Origin: Candidatus Daviesbacteria bacterium
Lineage (GTDB): Bacteria > Patescibacteria > Microgenomatia > Daviesbacterales > UBA10151
DNA length: 64,000 nucleotides
Assembly: GCA_016187025.1 (NCBI GenBank)
Contig: JACPKM010000001.1
Span: forward strand, 186,001 to 250,000
Reading direction: 5' to 3'
A program made the position numbers and the translations under genes. Shown here piece by piece: positions 31,321-39,706 of this stretch. Within the stretch, counting starts at the first letter, position 1. The number at the start of each line of letters is the position of its first letter. The notes below the pieces were generated by a model. That model had not been told where the DNA came from. It did no database searches and saw nothing but the letters and a program-made list of their open reading frames with translations.

Positions 31321-32037
31321 GTGAGAAGGTTTCATCTTATACTGACAGGACTTTCTTTAAATATTATCCTTTTATCTTTAAATAGGTTAACTGAGTTTAC
31401 TCAAGGTTATCTTCAGCCCTTTGAGTTTTTAAGGTGGTTGGATTTTAATGCCATGCTACCTATACCACTTTTGTCTGTTTTACTCTACTATCTTTTAAGA
31501 AAAGAGGTGCTTTATGACAGCCCTTTTTCTAAATCCACTCTTTATATAATTTTAGCTTTAATTTTTATTGCCGGGGTGTACTTTTTTGGAGCAGGATCAG
31601 GTGACCATGAGGTGACAAACTATCTAAACAGTAGGTTTTGTCAGGCTGGCAGGGTAGATAGCCCGATCTGCAATATCATCTCTTTTAATGATGACCAGTT
31701 TAGCCACTATGTTTATTATTTAGGTTTTGTACTTTTAAATATCTCCTTGATGTTTTTAGAGCACTTTTATCCAAGAAAAGATAGTGTTTTTAAAATAGAT
31801 TTAATACTGATTGTTGCAAATAGTCTTTTTATAGCTGCTGGGATTTTTGCCAACCTGGCTTTCGAGGAGGCAGTTATTGATCTGGTTGTTTTCTCATCGG
31901 TCATGATTCTGGCTCTTTACCTGCTTATTTTTACCCAAAGAAAGCTTACCTGGCTGCCGGTGACGTTTTATTTTGCCTTATCTTATACACTAGGGGTGTT
32001 AGCAACATTATTATATAAACTTAGCAACCTTTTTTAA
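31321..32037 (+). CDS. Hypothetical membrane protein, 238 aa
   Basis: Starts GTG. Seven hydrophobic segments: LILTGLSLNIILLSLNRL, LDFNAMLPIPLLSVLLYYLL, LYIILALIFIAGVYFFG, YYLGFVLLNISLMFLEHF and others. One loop has a Cys pair (FCQAG...SPIC). I do not recognise the family. A TACTAT (31308-31313) lies 7 bases before the GTG. It follows the MpaB-like gene by 49 bases. Confidence 0.6.
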   Translation: MRRFHLILTGLSLNIILLSLNRLTEFTQGYLQPFEFLRWLDFNAMLPIPLLSVLLYYLLRKEVLYDSPFSKSTLYIILALIFIAGVYFFGAGSGDHEVTNYLNSRFCQAGRVDSPICNIISFNDDQFSHYVYYLGFVLLNISLMFLEHFYPRKDSVFKIDLILIVANSLFIAAGIFANLAFEEAVIDLVVFSSVMILALYLLIFTQRKLTWLPVTFYFALSYTLGVLATLLYKLSNLF

Positions 32038-32106
32038 GATCAATTTTTAAATCTTGGCTATTGCTTTAATGTAATCTCAGTCTTACAATCTTTTCTAACT
32101 TAAACT

Positions 32107-32808
32107 ATGGCTGAAACAGTATTGAGCAGAACAGATACCCTTTCCTATTTATTTAAAGCTTCCTACGGCATATTTAATAGAGCAATGGACATTCTTAATG
32201 GTCCTCAAAGAGGGGAAATGTCTGCAGAAAGAGGTTTAGCAGATCCAGCTTGGGGCCAATATGGAAGGCTGGCTATGGATGGGTTTAGGTTTACCTATCA
32301 ACAAGGACGCGACGGCGCTGACCCCTTAAGGTTTTTGAGAGCTACTACCAGACCAGGCGAGATGCCCCAAGTGCATAAACAAGAAAGAGGTAACACAGGT
32401 ACTTTTCCTGCTGATGTTGCTCCCCCAAACCTTCACAGAGTTAGCAGGGCGTTAGAGATTTTTTACCACTCTTTGGCAACACTTTCCGTATTAAGTAGCA
32501 GGGGAAGGGTGCGTTTGGGTGATTTTCATACGGCCGGAGTTTTTGATGATGAGAGAGGTGATGTTTTTAGAGTCTTTACTGACTGGCAGAGAAACTACAC
32601 CGGTGAAGGGCTATGGGGTACATTAAAAGCCCTTGATCATACGGTCAGGTTAGTTTTGCTTTCCCCTGAGCTTGTAACTACCCCAGCAGATCATTACCGG
32701 GTTTATGAAGCTGCTTGCTTTTTTGCAGCAGGAAGGCAACTCCTTACTAATCCCAGGATAGAGGAAAGTGAACGGGAGATGGTAAAAAGAATGTTGGGGA
32801 AAAGATAA
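32107..32808 (+). CDS. Hypothetical protein, 233 aa
   Basis: Not recognised. It is soluble and largely helical (YLFKASYGIFNRAMDILNGP; HRVSRALEIFYHSLATLSVL; YRVYEAACFFAAGRQLL). No signal peptide. The nearest -10 (TACAAT) is 17 bases before the ATG, giving a short leader without a Shine-Dalgarno site. Confidence 0.55.
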   Translation: MAETVLSRTDTLSYLFKASYGIFNRAMDILNGPQRGEMSAERGLADPAWGQYGRLAMDGFRFTYQQGRDGADPLRFLRATTRPGEMPQVHKQERGNTGTFPADVAPPNLHRVSRALEIFYHSLATLSVLSSRGRVRLGDFHTAGVFDDERGDVFRVFTDWQRNYTGEGLWGTLKALDHTVRLVLLSPELVTTPADHYRVYEAACFFAAGRQLLTNPRIEESEREMVKRMLGKR

Positions 32809-32831
32809 TAGTAGGAAAATAATCTTTCCTA

Positions 32832-32861
32832 TTGAACTAAAGCTGCTAATAGTTGTACTTT
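32832..32861 (+). promoter_or_regulatory. Promoter of the PD-(D/E)XK gene; decides the start
   Basis: TTGAAC (32832-32837), 18-base spacer, TACTTT (32856-32861). GTG at 32869 follows after 7 bases, the geometry seen at other genes here, and is preferred over TTG at 32860, which overlaps the -10. Confidence 0.45.
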
Positions 32862-32868
32862 GGAGTAT

Positions 32869-33717
32869 GTGGTTCCCTCGTCTAAGAATGAGTATATTAA
32901 AAATGCCCTGTTTATCTCTTATACTTCCTTGTCTGATTTTATCAAATGCCCGCGCTCCTTTTATCTAAAACACGTTTATAGAGATCCCCAAAAAGGTTAT
33001 AAACTGCAAATAATCTCGCCCTTTCTTACCTTAGGAAGTACTGTACATGACACTATCAAATGGTATTTAGAGGCTCCTACCAAGCCTACCAGAGAGCAAA
33101 CCCTGGCAAAATTCAGAAACTTTTGGAGAAAATACCGTTTGCAAAAAGGGGGTTTTAACTCTTTGGAAGAAGAGGTAAGTTATGGTCAGAGAGGACTTAA
33201 AATGTTGGAAAATTTCTTAGAAAACGCCGAAATTTTGGAGCCCTGCGCCCCTTTTGTAAGTTTTCCCAAATTCAGACTGGTAGACAATATTATTTTAATG
33301 GGGAATTTTGATTTTGTAGGGCAGTGCAGTGACGGCAGTTTGCATATAGTTGATTTTAAAACAGGTGCAAAAGATGAAAATGACAGTTTACAGCTGCATA
33401 TTTATGCAATTTTGGCAGAGGCCAATTTCCAAAAACCGGTTTCCAAAATCTCTTTTTGGTATTTAGACAGGGAATCCGGTCCTAGAGAAGTAGTACTGGA
33501 TTCTTTAGAACCGAAAATAGATTGGTTAAAGCAAAAGGGATTAGAGATGAAAAAGGCTCTACAAGAAGACAGCTGGGTTTGCAAGGATAGCTCTAAAGGC
33601 ACTCTCTGCAGGGATTGTAGCAGTTATCAGATGATCTTAGACGGCAAAGCCCAGTTTTTGTTTCAAGACTACCGTTATAAAAAATTGATATATTTTTTGC
33701 GAATTGATGACTCTTAA
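32869..33717 (+). CDS. PD-(D/E)XK nuclease family protein (RecB/AddB/Cas4-like)
   Basis: About 282 aa. The order of motifs fits the RecB-like nuclease fold: ISYTSLSDFIKCPRSFYLKH, LTLGSTVHDTIKWYL, MGNFDFVGQ (D) and LHIVDFKTGAKDENDSLQLH (D-x-K). Four Cys, one after FIK and three in WVCKDSSKGTLCRDC, match the iron-sulfur clamp of AddB and Cas4 nucleases. No helicase or cas genes are adjacent, so it may act alone in DNA repair. Confidence 0.85.
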   Translation: MVPSSKNEYIKNALFISYTSLSDFIKCPRSFYLKHVYRDPQKGYKLQIISPFLTLGSTVHDTIKWYLEAPTKPTREQTLAKFRNFWRKYRLQKGGFNSLEEEVSYGQRGLKMLENFLENAEILEPCAPFVSFPKFRLVDNIILMGNFDFVGQCSDGSLHIVDFKTGAKDENDSLQLHIYAILAEANFQKPVSKISFWYLDRESGPREVVLDSLEPKIDWLKQKGLEMKKALQEDSWVCKDSSKGTLCRDCSSYQMILDGKAQFLFQDYRYKKLIYFLRIDDS

Positions 33718-33779
33718 AAAGTTGATATATTTGACACTCTTGACTACTTAAGGTAACTTACCCTTGTATATTAAATGTT

Positions 33780-34958
33780 ATGAAAAAGAGCAGGCCTTCC
33801 TATAAAGAAGCACCAATTCCGCCAAATGAGAAAGTTAGGTTAAAATCACTTAAGTCTCTTAACATACTGGATAGTCCTAAAGAAGAGCGTTTTGATCGTA
33901 TAACCAGACTGGCTCTTGAATTGTTTAATATACCAATTGCCACTGTAACTTTAGTAGATGAGCACCGGGAATGGTTTAAGTCATCCCAGGGTTTGACAAA
34001 AAGGGAAGGAGCAAGAAGTATTTCTTTTTGTGGACATGCCATCTTGCAAGAAGATATTTTGGTAATTGCTGATACTAAAAAAGATCCAAGATTTGCAAAT
34101 AATCCTATGGTAACCGGCAGTCCTTTTATCGGGTTTTACGCTGGAGTACCTATTCGCTCAGCAGATGGGCAGCATATAGGAGTATTTTGTATCAAAGATC
34201 ACCGGCCCAGGAATTTGGATAAGAAAAAAAGGGCGTGGTTGAAAACCTTGGCAAGTTGGGTAGAATTAGAAATTAATGCAACTGAGCTCAGCAGAGCATT
34301 AGAAGCCAGAAAACAAGCAGAGCAAAAAATCTCAAACCTAAATGATGCATTAAAAGTATTAAATAAAATCTTGAGGCATGATGTTTTAAATGAGTTGACC
34401 ATGGTTAGGATGGCACTGGAGTTATGTTTCAAAAATGTGGTGTCTAAAAAAGAAACATTACAAGATGCTTTGGATGCAGTTGACCGTAGTGCTGAGCTGA
34501 TAAAACAGATTGGGCAGCTGGAGGCAGCTATTTCAAATGGAGTATCTTTTAAGCCCTACCGCGTAGCAAGTGTAGTAAAAAAAGTTTCCGGGCAATTCCC
34601 TTCGATAAAAATTAAACTTAAGGGTGATGGAGTAGTTTTAGCAGATGATGCTTTTGTTTCTGTTGTGCAAAACCTGTTAAGAAACGCTGCTGTACATGCA
34701 AAGACAGATAGGGTGGATATAACCATCGAAGAAAAAAAGGGTTTTACGCTGATTTCAATTGCTGATTATGGTAGAGGGATACCTGCTCATATCAAAGGTA
34801 AAATATTTACAGAGGGTGTAAAGTTTGGAGTATCTGGTCATATGGGATTGGGGCTTTTTATAGTCAAAAAAACTATAGAAAGATATGGGGGAACAATTCT
34901 AACTGAGGATAATAAACCCAATGGAACTAAGTTTTTGATCCGCTTGCCCAAACTTTAA
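33780..34958 (+). CDS. Sensor histidine kinase with GAF domain
   Basis: 392 aa without membrane segments, so a cytoplasmic sensor. The GAF domain covers about residues 30-170 (IPIATVTLVDEHREWFKSSQ; FYAGVPIRSADGQHIGVFCI). A short helix precedes the H-box LRHDVLNELTMVRM (His near 200), as in archaeal-type and other atypical kinases. HATPase motifs follow: NLLRNAAVHA (N-box), IADYGRGIP (G1) and GHMGLGLFIVK (G2). No response regulator gene is adjacent. TATATT lies 7 bases before the ATG. Confidence 0.88.
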   Translation: MKKSRPSYKEAPIPPNEKVRLKSLKSLNILDSPKEERFDRITRLALELFNIPIATVTLVDEHREWFKSSQGLTKREGARSISFCGHAILQEDILVIADTKKDPRFANNPMVTGSPFIGFYAGVPIRSADGQHIGVFCIKDHRPRNLDKKKRAWLKTLASWVELEINATELSRALEARKQAEQKISNLNDALKVLNKILRHDVLNELTMVRMALELCFKNVVSKKETLQDALDAVDRSAELIKQIGQLEAAISNGVSFKPYRVASVVKKVSGQFPSIKIKLKGDGVVLADDAFVSVVQNLLRNAAVHAKTDRVDITIEEKKGFTLISIADYGRGIPAHIKGKIFTEGVKFGVSGHMGLGLFIVKKTIERYGGTILTEDNKPNGTKFLIRLPKL

Positions 34959-34973
34959 TCCGGAATTTTTAGT

Positions 34974-35597
34974 TTATGCTGACAATTTAATTTCTGCCAA
35001 GGTGTTATGTGTATGTAACCCGCCTTCTGGAATAGATTCAAATAATTTAATAGATTTAATTTCTATTGGGTCAAATAAACCGTGGGACTGTCCCGCTTCG
35101 CGGGAAAAACCGTGGGACTGTTTTCCTTCGGAAAAGAAAGAAGAAGTTGTATTTTGCAAAAGCTTTTCTTTCAGGCTGGTTAACTCAAAATATTTATCAG
35201 CTTTGGCAACAGCAATATGAGGAATGTAGCGCCTCTCGTCTACGGGAAGCTGTAGTTCTTTTAACCCATCTTTTACTCTTTCTTCCATAAGAAGTAATTT
35301 ATCAATTTCTCCTTTTACTCCTACCCAAATAGTGTGAGGATGATGAATATTAGGAAAACCGTCAATGTATGCCGGAATAACAACAAAATTGGATATCCCA
35401 GCAACTGCATTACTAATTACTTTTATTAAGTCGTTTTTTATCTCTTCTGGTTGCTCTCCTACAAAAGCGATAGTTAAATGAAGTTTATCGTTATCAGTAA
35501 GTCTAATATCAGGTAAGATCTGTTTTATCTTTTCTTGAACCAGTTTTAACTCTTGTTTATTTTCATCAGGAATTTCAAGGGCGATGAAAAATCTCAT
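34974..35597 (-). CDS. thpR: RNA 2',3'-cyclic phosphodiesterase (LigT/ThpR family)
   Basis: 207 aa. It has two HxTx-type motifs: HLTIAFVGEQ near residue 41 and HIAVAKADKY near 127 (second Thr replaced by Ala). These form the 2H phosphoesterase site. Near residues 160-180 a repeat-derived insertion reads SEGKQSHGFSREAGQSHGLF, coded by two tandem 30-base units with small hairpins. TATAAT (35611-35606) lies 8 bases before the ATG. The enzyme opens 2',3'-cyclic phosphates on RNA; the natural target is unknown. Confidence 0.82.
   Translation of the reverse strand: MRFFIALEIPDENKQELKLVQEKIKQILPDIRLTDNDKLHLTIAFVGEQPEEIKNDLIKVISNAVAGISNFVVIPAYIDGFPNIHHPHTIWVGVKGEIDKLLLMEERVKDGLKELQLPVDERRYIPHIAVAKADKYFELTSLKEKLLQNTTSSFFSEGKQSHGFSREAGQSHGLFDPIEIKSIKLFESIPEGGLHTHNTLAEIKLSA
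35078..35137. repeat. Tandem 30-bp unit with UUC-loop hairpins inside thpR
   Basis: AACCGTGGGACTGT occurs at 35078-35091 and 35108-35121. Each copy is followed by a hairpin, TCCCGC-TTC-GCGGGA and TTTCC-TTC-GGAAA. The unit length (30) keeps the reading frame. Confidence 0.7.
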
Positions 35598-35639
35598 TAA
35601 GATAAATTATACCGGATTTGACAACCTATGAGAGGTAGC

Positions 35640-37442
35640 TTAATTTTCTTTTGTGCCAACAAGATATACAGCTTGCCAGGGGCGGTAATTTGAACGCCAG
35701 GCCTCATCTATTAAAGTTTCTTCCTCCCTTGTCACTATTCTTTTAAAAGAGACATTTGCTCCCCAAGCTGCCCAGTCAACTTGTTTTATCTGTCCTTTTG
35801 GCAGTGTTGGGTCGTCTTGTCTGATCTCTGGGGGTGGAGGAGTTTGGGATGAGATGACAGGATTGGTTAGGCTTACAACCCGACCGTCATGGGTTCCGTA
35901 TAAGTCCATATAAAGAGTAGTGCCTTGTGTATATGCCTGAACCAGGATATGAGCTTGGGTGTCATTTTTAAATTGAAAATCAACAGAAGGATAGTAAACT
36001 GTCGCATCAAGTCCAGGAGCAAAACCTTGCTCATAATATGAAACTCTATAAGCATGGGCTGTTCTTTTGACAACCGGTAGCCCGGCGTTCAGAACTGCCC
36101 TAAAAAGCGTAGTGGAATCCTGGCAAACTCCGCCTCCGTCATCCAAAACCGTCCGTCCCTCTTTAATAACATAGGCTTGTTTGAAGCCGGTAGCAGCAGA
36201 GATATCTCCCACAGTTTTATTAAAAGAGAATACCTCACCAGGTGGTACAAGAGTGCCGTTTAGTTTGGCAGCAGTCAGCGAGATATTATAGATTCTGTTT
36301 TGGATAGATCCGGCAAAGTTGGAAATGCCTCTGCCGATTAACTCTTTTATCCCTAAATTATTAATTTCTGCAGCGTTTACTTTTGGTTTTACTACCTCAA
36401 CTGGCAGTTTAATCTCTTTTGTCCCAGATTCCTCTAATGCCTTAAAAATAATTTCAAATCCTTTATCAATATCTGTTTTTTTACCTTCTTCTGAAGGTTG
36501 AAAAGTGGTGACTCTTTGGGTTTGTTGGTTGAATTCAAACCTCCCTTCTCTAACCTCCCTGTCTATTTCCTGGGCAATTTTTCCTAAATAAATTTTAGTT
36601 TTGCCTTCATCTAGTAATCCTGTCCCTTCTGTTAAATCAAGAAGAGGTAGTAGCTGCTTGCTGTCTAAAATCCAGATATTTCCTTCATAAATTATCTTAA
36701 TTGGATCTTTTTGGGTGTTTTCCAAAGCAAGCTTGGCTTTTTGTAAGTATGAAGTGGTGATTTTAGGCTGAGAGACTTTTAAAGGTAAAAGTTTATGATA
36801 ACTTCCGTATATTAGATAGTTTCTAATTTCCTCTTGAAACTGTTTCTTATCAAGCTCAATTCCTGGTAGCGATTCTTTTATTTGGACATCTGCCGCAGGT
36901 GATCCTTCGGCTGTGACAGTTTCGTTAAAGGTCAGCTGCGCTTCAAGTGGAGGTTGTAAAACAGCTTTGGCAATCTCGTCAGTTTGCTTCTCAATATTAA
37001 ACTCGATACGGGGTTCAAACTGTTTAGAAAAAAACAAGATTTTCACCTGATCGGATAATTTTTCAAAAAAACTGTTTTGGTGACCGGGGAAAAATGCTTG
37101 ATCCACAATCGAGTAATCAATTGTAGGGTTAATTTTTATCAAATCAATTCCATATACTTTGTCTTGTGAGAGAAATTGCAGCTTATTTAAGCTCCTCTCT
37201 GTAAACTTATTTTGTATGTTTTGTAGGACCTGCGGTTTTGTCAAAAAAGTGAGGTTGGCATCACCTATATAGGTACGGGGAAAAAACTTGTTTTCAAATA
37301 TTGCTTGAAAGGTTATAAACGAAAGGATAACAAGGGTTAAAAAAAGAAGAGCCGGAAGGTAGTTCTTTTTAAACCATAACAATATATTGCCTAGCTTAAT
37401 TGGCTTAAATAAAAGATTGTTTAAATAAGATTTTTGGGACAT
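35640..37442 (-). CDS. VanW family protein with peptidoglycan-binding-like domains
   Basis: 600 aa. A basic N-terminus is followed by one membrane segment (YLPALLFLTLVILSFITFQA), so the rest is outside. About residues 70-340 contain two YoaR/PG_binding_4-like domains (AELTFNETVTAEG-type strands; IYEGNIWILDSKQLLPLLDL). The VanW domain begins near residue 370 (NRIYNISLTAAKLNGTLVPP; DGGGVCQDSTTLFRAVLNAG). VanW proteins are linked to the cell wall; the activity is unknown. TAGAAT (37454-37449) lies 6 bases before the ATG. Divergent from the solute-binding protein. Confidence 0.87.
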   Translation of the reverse strand: MSQKSYLNNLLFKPIKLGNILLWFKKNYLPALLFLTLVILSFITFQAIFENKFFPRTYIGDANLTFLTKPQVLQNIQNKFTERSLNKLQFLSQDKVYGIDLIKINPTIDYSIVDQAFFPGHQNSFFEKLSDQVKILFFSKQFEPRIEFNIEKQTDEIAKAVLQPPLEAQLTFNETVTAEGSPAADVQIKESLPGIELDKKQFQEEIRNYLIYGSYHKLLPLKVSQPKITTSYLQKAKLALENTQKDPIKIIYEGNIWILDSKQLLPLLDLTEGTGLLDEGKTKIYLGKIAQEIDREVREGRFEFNQQTQRVTTFQPSEEGKKTDIDKGFEIIFKALEESGTKEIKLPVEVVKPKVNAAEINNLGIKELIGRGISNFAGSIQNRIYNISLTAAKLNGTLVPPGEVFSFNKTVGDISAATGFKQAYVIKEGRTVLDDGGGVCQDSTTLFRAVLNAGLPVVKRTAHAYRVSYYEQGFAPGLDATVYYPSVDFQFKNDTQAHILVQAYTQGTTLYMDLYGTHDGRVVSLTNPVISSQTPPPPEIRQDDPTLPKGQIKQVDWAAWGANVSFKRIVTREEETLIDEAWRSNYRPWQAVYLVGTKEN

Positions 37443-37513
37443 ATGGGTATTCTAAACTAGATTAAAATAAAGTAAAAGCATTTAGGATATAATTAGAAAG
37501 AAAGATTATCAAT

Positions 37514-38824
37514 GTGAGACGGACTATTATTATTGTTTTAGCACTGGCAGTAGTTTTGGGGTTTGTTTTTTGGCGGTTTGGGCCAAATTTATTCAATAGG
37601 GCAAATATCCAAAAAGGACCGGTAAATATTACTTATTGGGGTTTATGGGAAGATGAAAATCTGATAAAACAAGTTATTGCTGAATTTGAGAGCAAAAACC
37701 CAAACATTAAAGTAAACTATCTTAGGCAGTCTTCCACCAACTATCGTACCCGTGTCCAAACTCAAGTCAGAGAGGGCGTTGGTCCGGATGTATTTACACT
37801 ACACAATTCCTGGTTAATTATGTTTGATGGGGATTTGGCTCCTGCCCCAAATGACATCCTGGGACTAAATGAATACAAATCTTTCTACTATCCTGTGGCC
37901 GAAGAGAGCTTTGTTAAAAATAGTCAAATCTTTGCTGTGCCCATTGAGATAGATGGACTGGCTCTTTATTATAATGAAGAGCTGTTGCAAGCTGTTGGAG
38001 TAACTGTTCCTAAAAATTGGCAGGAATTTATTGATAGTGCGGTCAAAATGACAGTGAGAGATTCGTCTGGGCAGATTCAAAGAGCTGGGGCAGCCCTGGG
38101 AGCAACCGGAAACATTGATCATTTCTCAGATATCCTGGGGTTACTTTTACTGCAGCAACCAAATGTTTCTCTAGAAGCCCCAAATTCTCCACAGGTTGCA
38201 GAAATTCTTAGGTTTTATACAAGTTTTGTAACTGATCCGAAGAAAAAAACTTGGGATTTGAACTTGCCAAATTCCACCCAAATGTTTGCACAGGGAAGGC
38301 TGGCTTATTATTTTGCTCCTTCCTGGAGAGCTCATGAGTTAAGACAGATCAATCAAAATTTAAAGTTTAAAACTGCCCCCGTTCCTCAACTGTCTGGGAA
38401 AAAAACAGGCTGGGCCTCATTTTGGGGAGTAGCTGTATCAGCAAAGTCGCAAAATGCAAAAGAGGCTTGGAAATTTGGCAAATTTCTAGGCTCTGAAGAT
38501 GCACAAAAAATGATTTACTCACAAGCCTCACAAGTAAGGCTGTTTGGTATGCCATATGCTACTGTGCAAGCAGGACAGCAGCTGCAAAATGACCCTTTGG
38601 TTGGCAGCTTTGTAACTCAGGGACCTATTTATAAGTTTTGGTATTTATCCTCCAATACTTTTGATAATGGGATAAATGATGAGGTGATCAAATACTATGA
38701 AGATGGGATAAATGCTACATTGCAAGGCACAGATCCTCAGGTAGCGCTGCAAACTGTTGAAAAAGGTGTTCAGCAGGTACTGCAAAAATACACCCAACCT
38801 GCTCCTGCTCCAACAGGACAATGA
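37514..38824 (+). CDS. Extracellular solute-binding protein, family 1 (sugar type)
   Basis: 436 aa from GTG. Residues 4-20 are a hydrophobic signal anchor without a lipobox Cys, so it may stay tethered by its N-terminus. The mature part has ITYWGLWEDENLIKQVIAEF, VNYLRQSSTNYRTRVQTQVR and ALYYNEELLQAVGVTVPKNW, as in ABC sugar-binding proteins. No permease or ATPase gene is next to it. TATAAT at about 37487 gives a roughly 20-base leader. Confidence 0.86.
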   Translation: MRRTIIIVLALAVVLGFVFWRFGPNLFNRANIQKGPVNITYWGLWEDENLIKQVIAEFESKNPNIKVNYLRQSSTNYRTRVQTQVREGVGPDVFTLHNSWLIMFDGDLAPAPNDILGLNEYKSFYYPVAEESFVKNSQIFAVPIEIDGLALYYNEELLQAVGVTVPKNWQEFIDSAVKMTVRDSSGQIQRAGAALGATGNIDHFSDILGLLLLQQPNVSLEAPNSPQVAEILRFYTSFVTDPKKKTWDLNLPNSTQMFAQGRLAYYFAPSWRAHELRQINQNLKFKTAPVPQLSGKKTGWASFWGVAVSAKSQNAKEAWKFGKFLGSEDAQKMIYSQASQVRLFGMPYATVQAGQQLQNDPLVGSFVTQGPIYKFWYLSSNTFDNGINDEVIKYYEDGINATLQGTDPQVALQTVEKGVQQVLQKYTQPAPAPTGQ

Positions 38825-39073
38825 TTAAGTTTAATGTGCCATTTTCCCAAATACCCCAGATGATATGAGTCTAAATAAAGACAGGTGGGATTTTACTTAG
38901 GTTGACAATCCCAATCATGGTTTGAGTTTAGGTAGGAATTGGCAGACATGGGAAAGAAAAGATCTGGAGTACGATCTAGTAGATATTAATGAGATTAAGT
39001 AAGAAGTAGCTATTCAGTTGTACTTCAAAGTCAAAAGATGACTTTTTCCAGATTAGATGTATAATATTTAACT
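38825..39073. other. Intergenic region with a CCCACC-like motif and promoter
   Basis: ACAGGTGGGATTTTA near 38880-38895 is the reverse complement of the AAATCCCACCT half of the dispersed repeat. TATAAT at 39060-39065, 8 bases before ATG 39074, is the promoter of the next small gene. I see nothing else. Confidence 0.35.
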
Positions 39074-39313
39074 ATGGGAAAAGAAGGATTAGTACGTACA
39101 TATGTATTGCCAGCAGACGCTATGACGCTTTCTCCTGATCAAAGGAAACAAGTTCTCATTAAGGCTGCAAGAGAAGCTGTTATGCCTTTTGAGCCGGTTT
39201 TAACAGCTAGATATGGGTCGAGAGTTCCTGTCTCAGGACGTTGTAGATTTTGGCAAATACCGTCTTGCCCTGTAAAATTAAATGAATCCACACCATCAGC
39301 AACTTCTGGATAA
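39074..39313 (+). CDS. Hypothetical protein, 79 aa
   Basis: Not recognised. It is a short soluble protein (VRTYVLPADAMTLSPDQRKQ; LIKAAREAVMPFEPVLTARY) with a Cys-containing, probably unstructured end. A TATAAT with leaderless spacing supports expression. It may be truncated, since the region downstream is a mosaic of remnants. Confidence 0.4.
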   Translation: MGKEGLVRTYVLPADAMTLSPDQRKQVLIKAAREAVMPFEPVLTARYGSRVPVSGRCRFWQIPSCPVKLNESTPSATSG

Positions 39314-39394
39314 AATTAAAATTGACATAGAGTATTGGGCTTTCTCTTTAAATTATTATGACCGTGTAATATTTCGTTTTATTGTACCTTCGAA

Positions 39395-39492
39395 ATACCA
39401 CGAGTTTACACTCGTGGATGAAGGAAGTTCCAACAAAGTCGGACTCACCGAAGGTGAGAACAAGAAGATACCACATGTGTAAGCTTGTGGTA
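39395..39492 (+). mobile_element. Solitary IS200/IS605-like right end with omega-RNA-like stem-loops
   Basis: Three hairpins in a row: CCACGAG/CTCGTGG with a TTTACA loop (39398-39417), CTCACC-GAA-GGTGAG (39444-39458), and TACCACA/TGTGGTA (39469-39492). Between them are GGAAGTTCC and GAACAAGAAGATACCAC. The order and wording (GAAGTTC, ACTCACCGAAGGTGAG, AAGAAG, a CCAC hairpin ending) resemble the 3' region of TnpB-encoding IS605 elements, where the omega RNA is made. No TnpB or TnpA frame is present, so this is a remnant or a non-autonomous element. Confidence 0.5.
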
Positions 39493-39553
39493 GATTCATT
39501 AGTAACAGTGAGGTATTATTTCATAGGATTGGCAGTCATGATATATATAAATA

Positions 39554-39610
39554 ATGAGATTCAAAATTGATTCAAAAATTTTTGAGGAGTTTGATGGACT
39601 AAAAATTTGA
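39554..39610 (+). pseudogene. Short N-terminal fragment, B3/B4-domain-like
   Basis: ATG at 39554 opens MRFKIDSKIFEEFDGLKI and stops at 39610. The wording resembles the start of stand-alone B3/B4 (PheRS-beta-like) proteins, which continue for about 200 residues. From about 39612 another frame reads VNPTEKVEDLCGGEVKWHIL to a stop near 39709, perhaps the other end of a deleted gene. The similarity is from memory only and the fragment is short. Confidence 0.3.
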
Positions 39611-39706
39611 AAACTTAATTGTGAATCCAACTGAGAAAGTCGAAGATCTTTGTGGTGGGGAGGTAAAGTGGCATATTCTAAATGAACAAAACCAAGATGT
39701 CGAAAT

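Noticed and set aside
32869..33717. Cas4 as part of a CRISPR system
   Set aside because: The iron-sulfur and nuclease motifs also fit AddB/RecB-like nucleases, and no repeats or other cas genes are present.
33740..33766. AAGGTAACTTACCCTT as a third copy of the 22-bp repeat
   Set aside because: It shares only the TTAAGGTAA part and a loose inverted form, not enough to call it the same element.
39282..39482. 66-aa open frame across the stem-loop cluster
   Set aside because: Its second half is the hairpin sequence of the IS605-like end, and its start overlaps the preceding small gene; it is better explained as structured non-coding sequence.
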